Assembly: GCA_965199165.1 (NCBI GenBank)
Contig: OZ240681.1
Location: 2,790,001-2,854,000 of the forward strand
Direction: 5' to 3'
DNA from: LMUY01 sp965199165
Lineage (GTDB): Bacteria > Pseudomonadota > Alphaproteobacteria > Acetobacterales > Acetobacteraceae
Length of the DNA stretch: 64,000 nucleotides
Under the pieces are notes generated by a model. The model worked only from the letters and a program-made list of their open reading frames with translations, searched no databases and was not told the DNA's origin. Numbering within the stretch: the stretch's first letter is position 1; every line of letters begins with the position of its first letter. The position numbers and the translations under genes are program-made. Shown here piece after piece: positions 51,906 to 61,392 of this stretch.

Positions 51906-53330
51906 ATGCTCGATGCAGCGGTCCAGGATGGAGTGGTGGCGCAAGGCGCAACCATGGTGCTCGCGGAGTTCGTCGCGGGGATGCGCGGGACCCCTGTCCC
52001 GGACAGGCTGCAGCACGTCCTGCAGGATGCGCTCACCGACGCGGTGGGATGCGGGTTGTTCGGGCTGACCACGCCGGCCTGCGCCATCGTGCAGGACTAC
52101 GCGGCGGAGCAGGCGGGGCCGCCGGTCGCCTCCCTATGGTGTGGCGCCGGCACCATGGTCTCCGCGGGCAATGCGGCACTGGCAGCCGGGACCGCGATAC
52201 ACGGCTTCGACTTCGACGACCACCACCGGTCCAAGATCCATCCCGGCGCCGCCGTCATCCCCGCCGCGCTCGCCCTGGCGGAGAAGCACCATGCGGATGG
52301 CGCGACCTTCCTCCAGGCGCTGGCCGCCGGATACGAGACGATGGTGCGCGTCAGCCTGGCGGCAAACCCCAACTCCTCCCGCATGCGGGGCTGGCACCTG
52401 ACCGGCACCACCGGCACGTTCGCCGCCGCCGCCGCGGCCAGCGTGATCCTGGGGCTGGACACCGAGACGACTGCGAGCGCGCTGGGGCTAGCCGGCACGC
52501 AATCGGCCGGGCTTTGGGCGTTCAATGCCGACGGCGCGATGAGCAAGCGGCTGCATCCTGGCCGTGCCGCGCAGAGCGGCATCGTGGCCGCGGAGCTGGC
52601 GCAGCGCGGGTTCCACGGCCCCCGCATGATCCTGGAGACGGCGGATGGCGGCTTCCTGGCCGCCACATCCGACGACGTCCGCCTGGCGGAGGCGACGCGT
52701 GAGCTAGGCGCGGCCTGGCGATCGGAGGCGGTGTGCTTCAAGCCGTACTCCTGCTGCGGCAGCAACCATGCCAGCGTCGACGCCGCGGTGTTCCTGATGG
52801 CGGAGCACAGCTTCACCAGCGCCGACATCGAGCGCGTGACGGTGGGGATCAGCCGCGTGGTGGAGCGCCAGACCGGGTTCGTCTACCGCCCCAACACCGT
52901 GCTGAACGCGCAGATGAGCCTGCGGTACAACGTCGCCGTGGCGTTCACCGACGGCACCGCCCTGATCGAGCAGTTCACCCCCACCCGCATCGTCGACCCG
53001 GTGGTGTGCGACCTGGCATCCCGCGTGGATGTGGTCGTCGATGCGGAGATGGATGCGATCTATCCCGGGCGCTACGCCGGCATCGTCCATGTGGTCTTGC
53101 GCGACGGCCGGCGACTCAGCAAGCGTGTGGACTATTCCCGGGGCATGCCGGAAAACCCGATGGACTCGGTGGCGCTGCGCGCCAAGTTCTTCTCGCTGGC
53201 CGATGCCGCGGTGGGCAGGGAAGCGGCGGAGCGGGTGTTCGACACGCTGCAGACCGCGTTCACCTTGTCGGACATGGGCGTGCTGGCCCGCATCCTGGGC
53301 GCGCTGCCCATGCCGGCGGTGCAGGCGTGA
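51906..53330 (+). CDS. MmgE/PrpD-family protein (second copy)
   Basis: 474 residues with the same layout as its neighbour: HGFDFDDHHRSKIHPGAAV, GYETMVRVSL, MSKRLHPGRAAQSGIV, FKPYSCCGSNHASVDA. The two copies differ enough to act on different substrates or form a heteromer. It overlaps the dehydrogenase gene by GTGA. Confidence 0.9.
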   Translation: MLDAAVQDGVVAQGATMVLAEFVAGMRGTPVPDRLQHVLQDALTDAVGCGLFGLTTPACAIVQDYAAEQAGPPVASLWCGAGTMVSAGNAALAAGTAIHGFDFDDHHRSKIHPGAAVIPAALALAEKHHADGATFLQALAAGYETMVRVSLAANPNSSRMRGWHLTGTTGTFAAAAAASVILGLDTETTASALGLAGTQSAGLWAFNADGAMSKRLHPGRAAQSGIVAAELAQRGFHGPRMILETADGGFLAATSDDVRLAEATRELGAAWRSEAVCFKPYSCCGSNHASVDAAVFLMAEHSFTSADIERVTVGISRVVERQTGFVYRPNTVLNAQMSLRYNVAVAFTDGTALIEQFTPTRIVDPVVCDLASRVDVVVDAEMDAIYPGRYAGIVHVVLRDGRRLSKRVDYSRGMPENPMDSVALRAKFFSLADAAVGREAAERVFDTLQTAFTLSDMGVLARILGALPMPAVQA

Positions 53331-54283
53331 AGGTCGGCTTCATCGGCCTGGGCACGATGGGCACGGGCATGGCCGGCAACCTCCAGCGTGCCGGCTATGC
53401 GCTGAGCGTGCACGCCAGGCGCCGGGCCGCGGCGGAGCCGTTCCTGGCGGCCGGCGCGGCCTGGGCCGCCACCCCGCGGGAGTTGGCAGCGGCGAGCGAC
53501 GTGGTGTTCGTCTGCCTGCCGGGACCGCCCGAAGTGGAACAGGTGGTCTCCGGCGCCGACGGCGTGCTGGCGGGGATGCAGCCCGGCGCGGCGTTGTTCG
53601 ACCTGACGACGAACGCGCCGGACATGGTCCGCCGCCTGCACGCGCGGTTCGCCGAGCGGGGCGCCCAGTTCTTCGACGCCCCGGTCAGCGGCGGCCCGCG
53701 TGGGGCGGCCAGCGGCAAGATGGCGATCTGGGTCGGCGGCGACGCCGACGCCTATCCGCGCTACGAACCGGTGCTCCGCGCGATGGCCGACCAGCCGCGC
53801 TACCTGGGCCCGGTCGGCGCCGGGTCGATCGCCAAGCTGGTGAACAACTGCTCCACCTACATCATCACCTGCGCCCTGGCGGAGACGTTCGCCGTCGGCG
53901 TGAAGGCGGGCATGGAGCCGCTCGCCCTGTGGGAGGCGGTGCGGACCGGGGCGCTCGGCCGCCGCCGCACGTTCGACGGTATGATCGACCAGGTATTACC
54001 AGGCGTATTCGAGCCGGCCGCCTTCGCGCTCCGCCTCGCGCGCAAGGATGTCGGGCTGATGGTTGACTTGGCACAGGGGCTGGACGTGCCCACGTCCTTC
54101 GCCAGCCGGACACTGTCGGAGCTGGACGAGGCGATCGGGAAGGGTTGGGGCGAGCGCGACTCGCGGGCCGTGGCGCTGTTGCCCAACGAGCGGGCGGGCG
54201 TCCGCGTCGAGGTGGACCGCGACCGGCTGAACGACGTGCTGCGCCGCGACCCGCCGGCAGCGGGGGACCCCAAGCATGCCTGA
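53327..54283 (+). CDS. Beta-hydroxyacid dehydrogenase (HIBADH-like)
   Basis: 318 residues from a GTG. NAD(P)-binding GFIGLGTMGTGMAGNL at the start, the substrate-contacting DAPVSGGPRGA (SGG at 121-123) and catalytic Lys170 in GAGSIAKLVNN define the 3-hydroxyisobutyrate/tartronate semialdehyde/2-(hydroxymethyl)glutarate dehydrogenase group. A redox step on a 3-hydroxyacid or its semialdehyde fits the surrounding pathway. The last 25 residues are a Pro/Asp-rich tail. Confidence 0.92.
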   Translation: MKVGFIGLGTMGTGMAGNLQRAGYALSVHARRRAAAEPFLAAGAAWAATPRELAAASDVVFVCLPGPPEVEQVVSGADGVLAGMQPGAALFDLTTNAPDMVRRLHARFAERGAQFFDAPVSGGPRGAASGKMAIWVGGDADAYPRYEPVLRAMADQPRYLGPVGAGSIAKLVNNCSTYIITCALAETFAVGVKAGMEPLALWEAVRTGALGRRRTFDGMIDQVLPGVFEPAAFALRLARKDVGLMVDLAQGLDVPTSFASRTLSELDEAIGKGWGERDSRAVALLPNERAGVRVEVDRDRLNDVLRRDPPAAGDPKHA

Positions 54284-54298
54284 CAAGCGGCGCTGACG

Positions 54299-55108
54299 AT
54301 GGCTGTCGCCTCCAGCTTCAACGCTCGCGACGCCGGCAATTACGAGCGGACCATGGGCCGGTGGAGCCGCAGGCTTGCCACCGGGTTCGCCGCCTTTGCC
54401 GGGTTGGCACCGGGCGAGCGGGTGCTGGATGTCGGCTGCGGCACCGGCAGCCTGCTGTTCCACCTGGCCGATGCGCCCGAACGCCCGAGGCTGACCGGCA
54501 TCGACGCGTCCACCATCTACGTCGCGGCTGCCGCACAGCGCGCCGGCGGCCGCCCGATCGTGGTGGAGGAGGGTGACGCCACCGCGCTGCGCTTCGCGGA
54601 CGGATCGTTCGACCGTGCCCTATCGCAGCTGGTGCTGCAGTTCATCCCCGACGCCCGCCGCGCCGTGGCCGAGATGGTGCGCGTGGTCCGGCCCGGCGGG
54701 ACCGTCGCGGCGGCGGTTTGGGCCAGCGGCGGTGGCATGGTGCTGCAACGCATGTTCCTCGACACCGCGGCGCAGCTGGATCCGGCGGCGGTGGCACTGC
54801 GCGCCCACACCTTCACCCGGCCGCTGACCCGGCGTGGCGAGCTCGCCGCCATGTGGCAGGGGCTCGGCCTGCGTGACGTGGTCGAGGACACCGTGACGAT
54901 CTGGATGGAACACGCCGACTTCGCCGACTACTGGGACCCGATCGCCGCGGGCGAGGGCACGCTCGGCCGCTACGTCACCGCGATGGAAGACGATCAGCGC
55001 GCGGAGTTGCGGCGCCACCTGCAGGCCGCCTACGAGCTTGGCGAACCGGACGGGCCGCGTGCCTTCACCGCCACCGCGATGGTCTGCCGCGGCCTTCGCC
55101 CCGGATAG
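54299..55108 (+). CDS. SAM-dependent methyltransferase
   Basis: 269 residues. Class I Rossmann-fold methyltransferase with motif I VLDVGCGTGSL (about 45-55), GIDASTIYVAAA, then EEGDATALRFADGSFDRALSQLVLQFI and VRPGGTVAAAVW. Similar to UbiE/Methyltransf_11 enzymes. It stands 16 bases after the dehydrogenase and may be the last gene of the run. Methyl acceptor unknown. Confidence 0.9.
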   Translation: MAVASSFNARDAGNYERTMGRWSRRLATGFAAFAGLAPGERVLDVGCGTGSLLFHLADAPERPRLTGIDASTIYVAAAAQRAGGRPIVVEEGDATALRFADGSFDRALSQLVLQFIPDARRAVAEMVRVVRPGGTVAAAVWASGGGMVLQRMFLDTAAQLDPAAVALRAHTFTRPLTRRGELAAMWQGLGLRDVVEDTVTIWMEHADFADYWDPIAAGEGTLGRYVTAMEDDQRAELRRHLQAAYELGEPDGPRAFTATAMVCRGLRPG

Positions 55109-55192
55109 GGCAAACGCCCCGGAGGGCTTGAACGCCAGGGCGACCGAGGCAACTTGGGCAGTTGCAACCAACCTGCGACGGAACACCCCTCG

Positions 55193-56269
55193 ATGCCCAG
55201 TCTGTTCGACCCCATCCAACTTGGCGCCATCGCGGCGCCAAACCGGATCATCATGGCGCCGCTGACCCGGGGGCGGGCCACGCGGGACCATGTCCCCACG
55301 GCGCTGATGGCCGAGTACTACGCGCAACGCGCCGGAGCGGGCTTGATCATCACGGAGGCCACCGGCGTCAGCCGGCAGGGCATGGGCTGGCCCTACGCAC
55401 CGGGGCTGTGGACCGCAGAGCAGACCGCGGCGTGGAAGCCGGTCACCGCGGCTGTCCACCAGGCCGGCGGGCGCATCGCGGCGCAGCTGTGGCATATGGG
55501 CCGGCTGGTGCATCCGGACTTCCTGGGCGGCGAACCCCCGGTGGCTCCGTCCGCCAGCACGGCCCCGGACGCGGCCCACACCTATGAGGGCAAGAAGCCG
55601 TATGGCCAGGCGCGGGCGTTGCGGCTGGATGAAATCCCGGATCTGCTCGACGACTACCGCCGCGCGGCTCGCAACGCGCTCGACGCCGGCTTCGACGGCG
55701 TGCAGATCCATGCGGCCAACGGCTACCTGCTCGACGAATTCCTGCGCGACGGCACCAATCACCGGACGGACGCCTATGGCGGCGCCCCGGAGAACCGGGT
55801 CCGCCTGCTGCGCGAGGTCGTGCAGGCGGTGGCGGAGACGGTGGGCGCCGAGCGGACCGGTGTGCGGCTGTCGCCGAACGGCGCGATCCAGGGTTGCAAC
55901 GACAGCGACCCCGAGCGCCTGTTCGTCGCGGCGGCCCGGGTGCTGCAGGAGGCGAAAGTCGCCTATCTGGAGATGCGCGAGCCCGGCGAGGGCGGCACGT
56001 TCGGACGGCCCGACCATCCCGCCATCGCCCCTGCGATGCGTCGCGTTTTCACCGGGCCGATGATCCTGAACTCGGACTATGACCCGGCCGGCGCTGCCGC
56101 GGCGTTGGCGGAGGGCAAGGCGGATGCGATCGCGTTCGGCCGCCCGTTCATCTCCAACCCCGACCTGCCACGGCGGATTGCCGGCGGTGTGCCGCTCGCC
56201 AAGGACGTGGCGGCGACTTGGTACAGCCAGGGACCGGAAGGCTACGTGGACTACCCGGCCGCCGCCTGA
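55193..56269 (+). CDS. Old yellow enzyme, alkene reductase
   Basis: 358 residues. FMN-dependent TIM barrel with NRIIMAPLTRGRA, AAQLWHMGR, the substrate-binding pair region QIHAANGYLLDEFLRDGTNHRTDAYGG and FGRPFISNPDLP at the end, as in NemA/OYE. It reduces activated C=C bonds with NAD(P)H. ATG 55193 is used; the frame is open for 13 more codons upstream. It is separated from the preceding gene by 84 bases and followed by a strong stem-loop. Confidence 0.92.
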   Translation: MPSLFDPIQLGAIAAPNRIIMAPLTRGRATRDHVPTALMAEYYAQRAGAGLIITEATGVSRQGMGWPYAPGLWTAEQTAAWKPVTAAVHQAGGRIAAQLWHMGRLVHPDFLGGEPPVAPSASTAPDAAHTYEGKKPYGQARALRLDEIPDLLDDYRRAARNALDAGFDGVQIHAANGYLLDEFLRDGTNHRTDAYGGAPENRVRLLREVVQAVAETVGAERTGVRLSPNGAIQGCNDSDPERLFVAAARVLQEAKVAYLEMREPGEGGTFGRPDHPAIAPAMRRVFTGPMILNSDYDPAGAAAALAEGKADAIAFGRPFISNPDLPRRIAGGVPLAKDVAATWYSQGPEGYVDYPAAA

Positions 56270-56286
56270 CTCCGGCGCACCATCGT

Positions 56287-56317
56287 GGGCGCGACAGCCT
56301 GGCCAGCTGTCGCGCCC
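56287..56317. terminator. Bidirectional terminator between convergent genes
   Basis: GGGCGCGACAGC (56287-56298) and GCTGTCGCGCCC (56306-56317) form a perfect 12-base GC-rich stem with a 7-base loop, followed by TGTTCGTT. It lies midway between the old yellow enzyme stop and the convergent LysR stop, so it can serve both. Confidence 0.7.
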
Positions 56318-56339
56318 TGTTCGTTGGCACGGCGGACGA

Positions 56340-57278
56340 TCACCTTCGCGGTGCGGACGCTCGGCTCGCGCCGGGCGGGTCCATCCACAGCCGATGCTCG
56401 GCGAAGCGTTCGACCGCCATGTCGATGAAGGTGCGGACGGTTGCCGCAAGGTGGCGCCGGTGCGGGTAGATCGCGTTGATCGCGAAGTCCAGGCAGCGGT
56501 AGTCGGGCAGGAGCGGGACCAGCGTGCCGGCCCGCAACTCCCGTTCCACGATGAAGGGGGCTGCGAGAGCGATCCCGGTCCCACTCAGCAGCACCGCGCG
56601 CAGCACCTCCGCACTGCTGGTCACCAGGTTTCCGGAGACGCGCACGGTGGCCGGCTTGCCGTCCGGGCCGGTGAAGCGCCATTCGTCCCCGAACGGGTAG
56701 TAGGCATATCGCAGGCAGTTATGGTTGGCGAGGGCGGCCAGGTCGGTCGGGGGCGGGTGGGTTTCGAGGTAGCCCGGCGTGCAGCACAAGACGTGGCGCC
56801 ACTCGGCCAAGTGGCGCACGATCAAACTCGAGTCCGGCGGCACCACGGCCCGGATTGCAAGGTCGAAGCCCTCTTCCACGAGGTCGGTCATCCGGTCGCC
56901 CGACCGCAGGTCGACCGCCGCCTCGGGAAACCGGTCGAGGAACTGCGCCACCACGGGCGCGATGAAGCGGCCGATGTTGGTGTCGCTGAAGATCCGCAAC
57001 CGGCCTCGCGGCGTCAGCTGCAAGGCACCTGCGATCCGGTCGGCTTCGTCGAGCTCGGACAGGATTTGCGTGCAGCGTTCGTAATACTCGCGGCCGATCT
57101 CGGTCAGGCTCACCTTGCGCGTGGTGCGATTGAGGAGGCGCACGCCAAGCGTCTCCTCCAGGACCTTGACGTGCTGGCTGGCCATGCTCGGCGATATGTC
57201 CAGCCGCGCGGCGGCGGCGGCGAAGTTGCCGGTCTCCGCGATCTTGGCGAACGCCCGCATGCTCTCGAAACGATCCAT
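56340..57278 (-). CDS. LysR-family regulator
   Basis: 312 residues from ATG 57278. Winged helix N-terminus (FAAAAARLDISPSMASQHVKVLE) and effector-binding domain (about 90-295). It faces the alkene-reductase gene tail to tail and is divergent from the efflux genes at 57398, with 119 bases between, so it could control the efflux pair. An in-frame start ten codons upstream exists. Confidence 0.92.
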   Translation of the reverse strand: MDRFESMRAFAKIAETGNFAAAAARLDISPSMASQHVKVLEETLGVRLLNRTTRKVSLTEIGREYYERCTQILSELDEADRIAGALQLTPRGRLRIFSDTNIGRFIAPVVAQFLDRFPEAAVDLRSGDRMTDLVEEGFDLAIRAVVPPDSSLIVRHLAEWRHVLCCTPGYLETHPPPTDLAALANHNCLRYAYYPFGDEWRFTGPDGKPATVRVSGNLVTSSAEVLRAVLLSGTGIALAAPFIVERELRAGTLVPLLPDYRCLDFAINAIYPHRRHLAATVRTFIDMAVERFAEHRLWMDPPGASRASAPRR

Positions 57279-57397
57279 CTGCCCTCTGACTGTGAAGCCA
57301 TGCTGCACAGTCTATGCAGCAGAAGCCGCATTATCAAACGACATCGCAGCTTCCATGTCCCGGACCAGACCTGGTTCGGGCTGCTGGAGGGGCGATG

Positions 57398-58552
57398 ATG
57401 GACATGAGCAAATCTGCAACCATGGGCGGCAAGCTGCTGGGCTATGCCGGCCCGGTCGATCGCGTCCCATCGGGCGCCGTGCATGGCCGCCGGTCGCTCA
57501 AGCAGATGCTGGGCGCTGCCGGGGCCCTGCTGGCGATCGGGGCGGCCGCGGGGTACGGCAGCTACTATTGGCGGACCGGCCGGTTCCTGGTCTCCACCGA
57601 TGATGCCTATGTCGAGGCGCACTCGGTCCTGATCAGCCCGAAAGTGTCGGGTTACATCTCCGAGGCTCCGGTCGACGACAACCAGCCGCTGAAGGCGGGG
57701 GAGGTGGTCGCCCGGATCGACCCGCGCGATTACCAGACCGCGGTCGACCAGGCGCGCGCCAACGTCGCTGCCGCGCAGGCGGCGATCGACACGCTTGCCG
57801 AGCAGATCGACCAGCAGAAGCTGGTGGTCGAGCAGGGGCGCCACCAGGTGGCGTCGGACCAGGGTGCGCTGCTCTTCGCGCAGCAGGATTTCCAGCGCTA
57901 CACCCGGTTGGCGAAGGACGGTTTCGGCACCGTGCAGCGGTCGCAGCAGGCGCAGGCGGACATCAGCGAGAAGGATGCCGGGCTGCGGCACGATCTCGCG
58001 GTCGTTGCCGCCGCCGAGCGGCAGGTCGGCGTCTTCAAGGCACAGGTCGCGCAAGCCGCCGCCATGCTCGCGCAACAGCAGGCCATGCAACGCCAGGCCG
58101 AGCTCAACCTCGGCTACACCACCATCACGTCGCCGGTCGATGGCACCCTTGGCGTTCGCAGCTTGCGGGTGGGCCAGTACGTGCAGGCGGGCACGCAGCT
58201 GATGGCGGTGGTGCCGCTGCAGGCGGTCTATGTCGTGGCGAACTACAAGGAGACGCAGCTGACCCATGTGCGGGCCGGCCAGCCGGTCACCATCGCGGTG
58301 GACACGTTCCCGGGCGCCAAGGTCACCGGCCACGTCGACAGCCTGGCCCCGGCGAGCGGGCAGGAGTTCGCGCTGCTGCCACCCGACAACGCGACCGGCA
58401 ACTTCACCAAGATCGTCCAGCGCATTCCCGTCAAGATCATCGTCGACGCGAACGACCCGCTGGCCAACCTGCTGCGCCCGGGCATGTCGGTCGAGCCCGT
58501 CATCGACACGAAGCCGGGCGACCCGAACCAGGGTCCGGGGAGCACGCCGTGA
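57398..58552 (+). CDS. EmrA-like membrane fusion protein
   Basis: 384 residues. Cytoplasmic N-terminus, one membrane helix (about 40-60), a biotinyl-lipoyl domain split by an alpha-helical hairpin (about 75-260, rich in Gln and Ala), and a beta-barrel region (TTITSPVDGTLGVRSL, VPLQAVYVVANYKETQL). This is the periplasmic adaptor of EmrAB-type tripartite efflux. The second of two adjacent ATGs is used since GGAGGGG then has five-base spacing. It overlaps the transporter gene by GTGA. Confidence 0.93.
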   Translation: MDMSKSATMGGKLLGYAGPVDRVPSGAVHGRRSLKQMLGAAGALLAIGAAAGYGSYYWRTGRFLVSTDDAYVEAHSVLISPKVSGYISEAPVDDNQPLKAGEVVARIDPRDYQTAVDQARANVAAAQAAIDTLAEQIDQQKLVVEQGRHQVASDQGALLFAQQDFQRYTRLAKDGFGTVQRSQQAQADISEKDAGLRHDLAVVAAAERQVGVFKAQVAQAAAMLAQQQAMQRQAELNLGYTTITSPVDGTLGVRSLRVGQYVQAGTQLMAVVPLQAVYVVANYKETQLTHVRAGQPVTIAVDTFPGAKVTGHVDSLAPASGQEFALLPPDNATGNFTKIVQRIPVKIIVDANDPLANLLRPGMSVEPVIDTKPGDPNQGPGSTP

Positions 58553-60111
58553 CCGGCGGCACCGGCGAGGCGCCCGTCTCCCTACGGACCTGGATCGCCG
58601 TCGGCGGCTCGCTGCTGGGCGCCTTCATGGCCGTGCTCGACATCATGATCGCCAACTCGTCGCTCCCGTATATCGAGGGCGGCATCGGCACCGGCGGGGT
58701 CTACGGGACGTGGATCTCCACGGCCTACTTGATCGGCGAGATCATCGTCATCCCGCTGACCAGCTTCCTGAGCCAGGTCTTCTCGCTGCGGCGCTATCTG
58801 CTCGTCAACGTCGCGCTCTTCCTGGTGTTCTCCGCCCTGTGCGGACAGGCGCATAGCCTGGGCGAGATGATCGTTTTCCGCGCGTTGCAGGGCTTCACCG
58901 GCGGAGTGATGATCCCGCTGGCCTTCACGGTCGTGATGACGCTGCTACCGCGCTCGAAACACTCGATCGGGCTGGCCGGCTTCGCGGTGACCGCGACCTT
59001 CGCGCCGGCGATCGGCCCGACGATCGGCGGCTTCTTCACGGACAATTATGGCTGGCCCACCATCTTCTACATCAACCTGGTTCCTGGCGCCGTGATGTTG
59101 GCGGCGCTGTGGTATGGTCTGCCCAAGGCGCCGATGCAGCTCGGGCTGCTGCGCCGCGGGGATTGGCGGGGCATCGCGCTGATGGCGATCGGGCTGGCCG
59201 CGCTGCAGGCGGTGCTCGACGACGGCAACGTGTTCGACTGGTTCGGCTCGTCCCTCATCGTCGAGCTCAGCCTGGTGGCGGCGGCGGCGCTCGGCCTCTT
59301 CATCGTGCTCGAGCTGATCATCGCCGCTCCGCTGGTCAATTTGCGCCTGCTCGGCCGGCGTAACTTCGGACTGGGCACCGCGGGCAATTTCATGCTCGGC
59401 TTCGCCCTCTACGGCTCGGTCTACCTGTTGCCGGAATACCTGACGGCGACGCAGCATTTCGATTCGGAGCAGATCGGCGAGGTCATGGCCTGGGTCGGGC
59501 TGCCGCAGCTGCTGTTGATCCCGCTGGTGCCGCTGCTGATGAAGCGCATCGATGCCCGCCTCCTGGTCGGGTTCGGGCTCGTCGTCTTCGCCGTCAGCTG
59601 CTTCATGAACACCGCCATGGACCAGGACTACGCCGGGCCGCAGCTGTTCTGGCCGAACATCGTGCGCGCGGTCGGCCAGGCGATGGTGATGACCCCGCTT
59701 TCGGCCATCGCCATGCTGGGGATCACGCCGGGGGAGGCGGGCGGCGCGTCGGGCCTGTTCAACATGATGCGCAACCTGGGCGGCGCCATCGGCACCGCCG
59801 CAGTCGGCACCTTCTTCACCAAGCGCGAGCAGTTCCACTCGGCCATCATCACCCCGCACGTCTCCCTGCTGGAGCCAGCCACCCGCGCGCGGCTTGCCGG
59901 TTTGCAGCAATACTTCATGTCGCACGGGGTGCCCGACCCGGCGAGTGCGATGCACCGCGCCGTCATCGACGTCGGCGACACGATCCGTGCGCAGGCGACG
60001 ATCATGGGATACGCCGACTGTTTCGCACTGCTGGGCGTCGTGCTGCTGGTGGCGGCCGGGCTCGTCGCCCTGCTCAAGAAGGGTGCTGCCTCCGGCGCAG
60101 GCGCCCACTGA
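58549..60111 (+). CDS. EmrB-like DHA2 family drug/H+ antiporter
   Basis: 520 residues from a GTG, with 14 predicted membrane helices. DHA2 marks: LDIMIANSSLPYI in helix 1, the TAYLIGEIIVIPL region and GFTGGVMIPLAF. It exports hydrophobic drugs or toxic compounds, working with the coupled EmrA-like protein and an outer-membrane channel not present here. Confidence 0.94.
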   Translation: MTGGTGEAPVSLRTWIAVGGSLLGAFMAVLDIMIANSSLPYIEGGIGTGGVYGTWISTAYLIGEIIVIPLTSFLSQVFSLRRYLLVNVALFLVFSALCGQAHSLGEMIVFRALQGFTGGVMIPLAFTVVMTLLPRSKHSIGLAGFAVTATFAPAIGPTIGGFFTDNYGWPTIFYINLVPGAVMLAALWYGLPKAPMQLGLLRRGDWRGIALMAIGLAALQAVLDDGNVFDWFGSSLIVELSLVAAAALGLFIVLELIIAAPLVNLRLLGRRNFGLGTAGNFMLGFALYGSVYLLPEYLTATQHFDSEQIGEVMAWVGLPQLLLIPLVPLLMKRIDARLLVGFGLVVFAVSCFMNTAMDQDYAGPQLFWPNIVRAVGQAMVMTPLSAIAMLGITPGEAGGASGLFNMMRNLGGAIGTAAVGTFFTKREQFHSAIITPHVSLLEPATRARLAGLQQYFMSHGVPDPASAMHRAVIDVGDTIRAQATIMGYADCFALLGVVLLVAAGLVALLKKGAASGAGAH

Positions 60112-60298
60112 CGGGCTCGTCCATGATGGGGCGACCTGCGGGACCGTCCGTCCGAGACCGTGGTTCAAGCCAAGCTCATCTCGTCGCTTCCGGGATGCAG
60201 GGATGTCGGCCGCGCGGCCGCTCGACACCCTCTTCGATGCCGCACCGGCACCTTCAGTCGCCGCTCGCTGTTGGCTTGCCGACAGGCCGGGAGGCCCG

Positions 60299-60883
60299 TC
60301 AGACGCCGTCGAGGCAGCGAAGGGCCGTGCCGATCGCGCCATCGAGCAGGGCGCGTTCCGGACGGACCCGGGCGAGGACGCGCACGCCCATCAGCACGCT
60401 GAGCAGATGCTGCGCCAAGCCGGCCGCCGGCTGCGACGACGTGACGCTGCCGTCAGCCTGGCCTCGTTGCACGCACGCCAGGAAGAATGCCTCGATCCGC
60501 TTGAGCGTCTCGGCGATTCGGCCCTGGAACTCCGCATCGTGCGGCGCGAGCTCCAGGGCCGAGTTCACGACGAGGCAGCCCTTGCGGTCGCGGTCATGGA
60601 CCGAGCGCTGCACGATGTCCTCGAAGAACGTCCGTATGGCGTCGCGGGGCGGCAGCGCCTCGCACCGCCGGATGCGGGCGCCGATGCTGCTCTCGGTGTA
60701 ATGGTGGAGGGCGGTCCGGAACATGGCCCGCTTGTCGCCGAAGGCATTGTAGAGGCTTGCGGCTGTGAGGCCGGTCCGCTCCGCCAGGTCCCTGATGGAG
60801 GTCGCCTCGTAGCCACGTGCCCAGAAACACTGGACGGCCGCGTCCAGCACGGCCGCTTCATCGAACTCCCTTGGTCTGGCCAT
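60299..60883 (-). CDS. TetR-family repressor
   Basis: 194 residues. N-terminal helix-turn-helix (about 8-55: FDEAAVLDAAVQCFWARGYEATSIRDLAERTGLTAASLYNAFG) and a C-terminal ligand domain (about 75-190) with NSALELAPHD, similar to the YbiH/AcrR-type and TetR_C groups. It converges on the efflux genes from the other side of a 187-base gap (60112-60298) in which I see no gene. It may control that pump, but the position is not diagnostic. Confidence 0.92.
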   Translation of the reverse strand: MARPREFDEAAVLDAAVQCFWARGYEATSIRDLAERTGLTAASLYNAFGDKRAMFRTALHHYTESSIGARIRRCEALPPRDAIRTFFEDIVQRSVHDRDRKGCLVVNSALELAPHDAEFQGRIAETLKRIEAFFLACVQRGQADGSVTSSQPAAGLAQHLLSVLMGVRVLARVRPERALLDGAIGTALRCLDGV

Positions 60884-60933
60884 CCTGCCGTCCCGCCCCC
60901 TTCAAGACCACGAACCTGCCGTCGTCGGCGGCG

Positions 60934-61389
60934 TCAATGCGACGGCTTGGCGAGGCCGACCTTGATCACGTCCTCGGGGCCGAGTGGGCTCGCGGTGCCC
61001 GGCGAGAAAGTCGGGAAGTCCCGCAGCTGCCGCGGCGAGTAGGCGACGACCTCCATCACCTGTCCCACCAGGACCATGGCGTCCACCGGCACGGCGATGC
61101 GCCGGGTGCCCAGCCCCAGGAAGCCGCCGTAGTCGATCACCACTTCCAGCGTGCCGTCGCCGTCGCGGACGACCGCCTCCACCGTGCCGAGGAAATGCTG
61201 GCTTTCCACCGGCTCCAGCACATCCTGGTGCAGGAGGCTGCCCACTCGTACGGGTTGCGGGAAGCGCATCGCGGCGGAGGCCGCCAGGCCCATGCCCGAC
61301 GGTGGCGGCATGCCGCCGGGCGTCTGGCTCTGGCCGAGCGCGGCGGTCCCCACCAGCACCATGGACAGGACGGCGAACCCAGGTTTCAT
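60934..61389 (-). CDS. Secreted PRC-barrel-like protein
   Basis: 151 residues with a signal peptide (about 1-19, ALG-QSQ). The rest has a PRC-barrel-like pattern (FLGTVEAVVRDGDGTLEVVIDYGGFLGLGTRRIAVPVDAM). It is the last gene of a minus-strand run after cytochrome b561 and the molybdoenzyme, separated by three bases from the latter. Its role is unknown; perhaps a periplasmic accessory of the oxidoreductase. Confidence 0.7.
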   Translation of the reverse strand: MKPGFAVLSMVLVGTAALGQSQTPGGMPPPSGMGLAASAAMRFPQPVRVGSLLHQDVLEPVESQHFLGTVEAVVRDGDGTLEVVIDYGGFLGLGTRRIAVPVDAMVLVGQVMEVVAYSPRQLRDFPTFSPGTASPLGPEDVIKVGLAKPSH

Positions 61390-61392
61390 CGT

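Noticed and set aside
55098..55130. Repeated CGCCCCGGA after the methyltransferase gene as a terminator
   Set aside because: The copies are direct, not inverted, repeats, so no hairpin forms.
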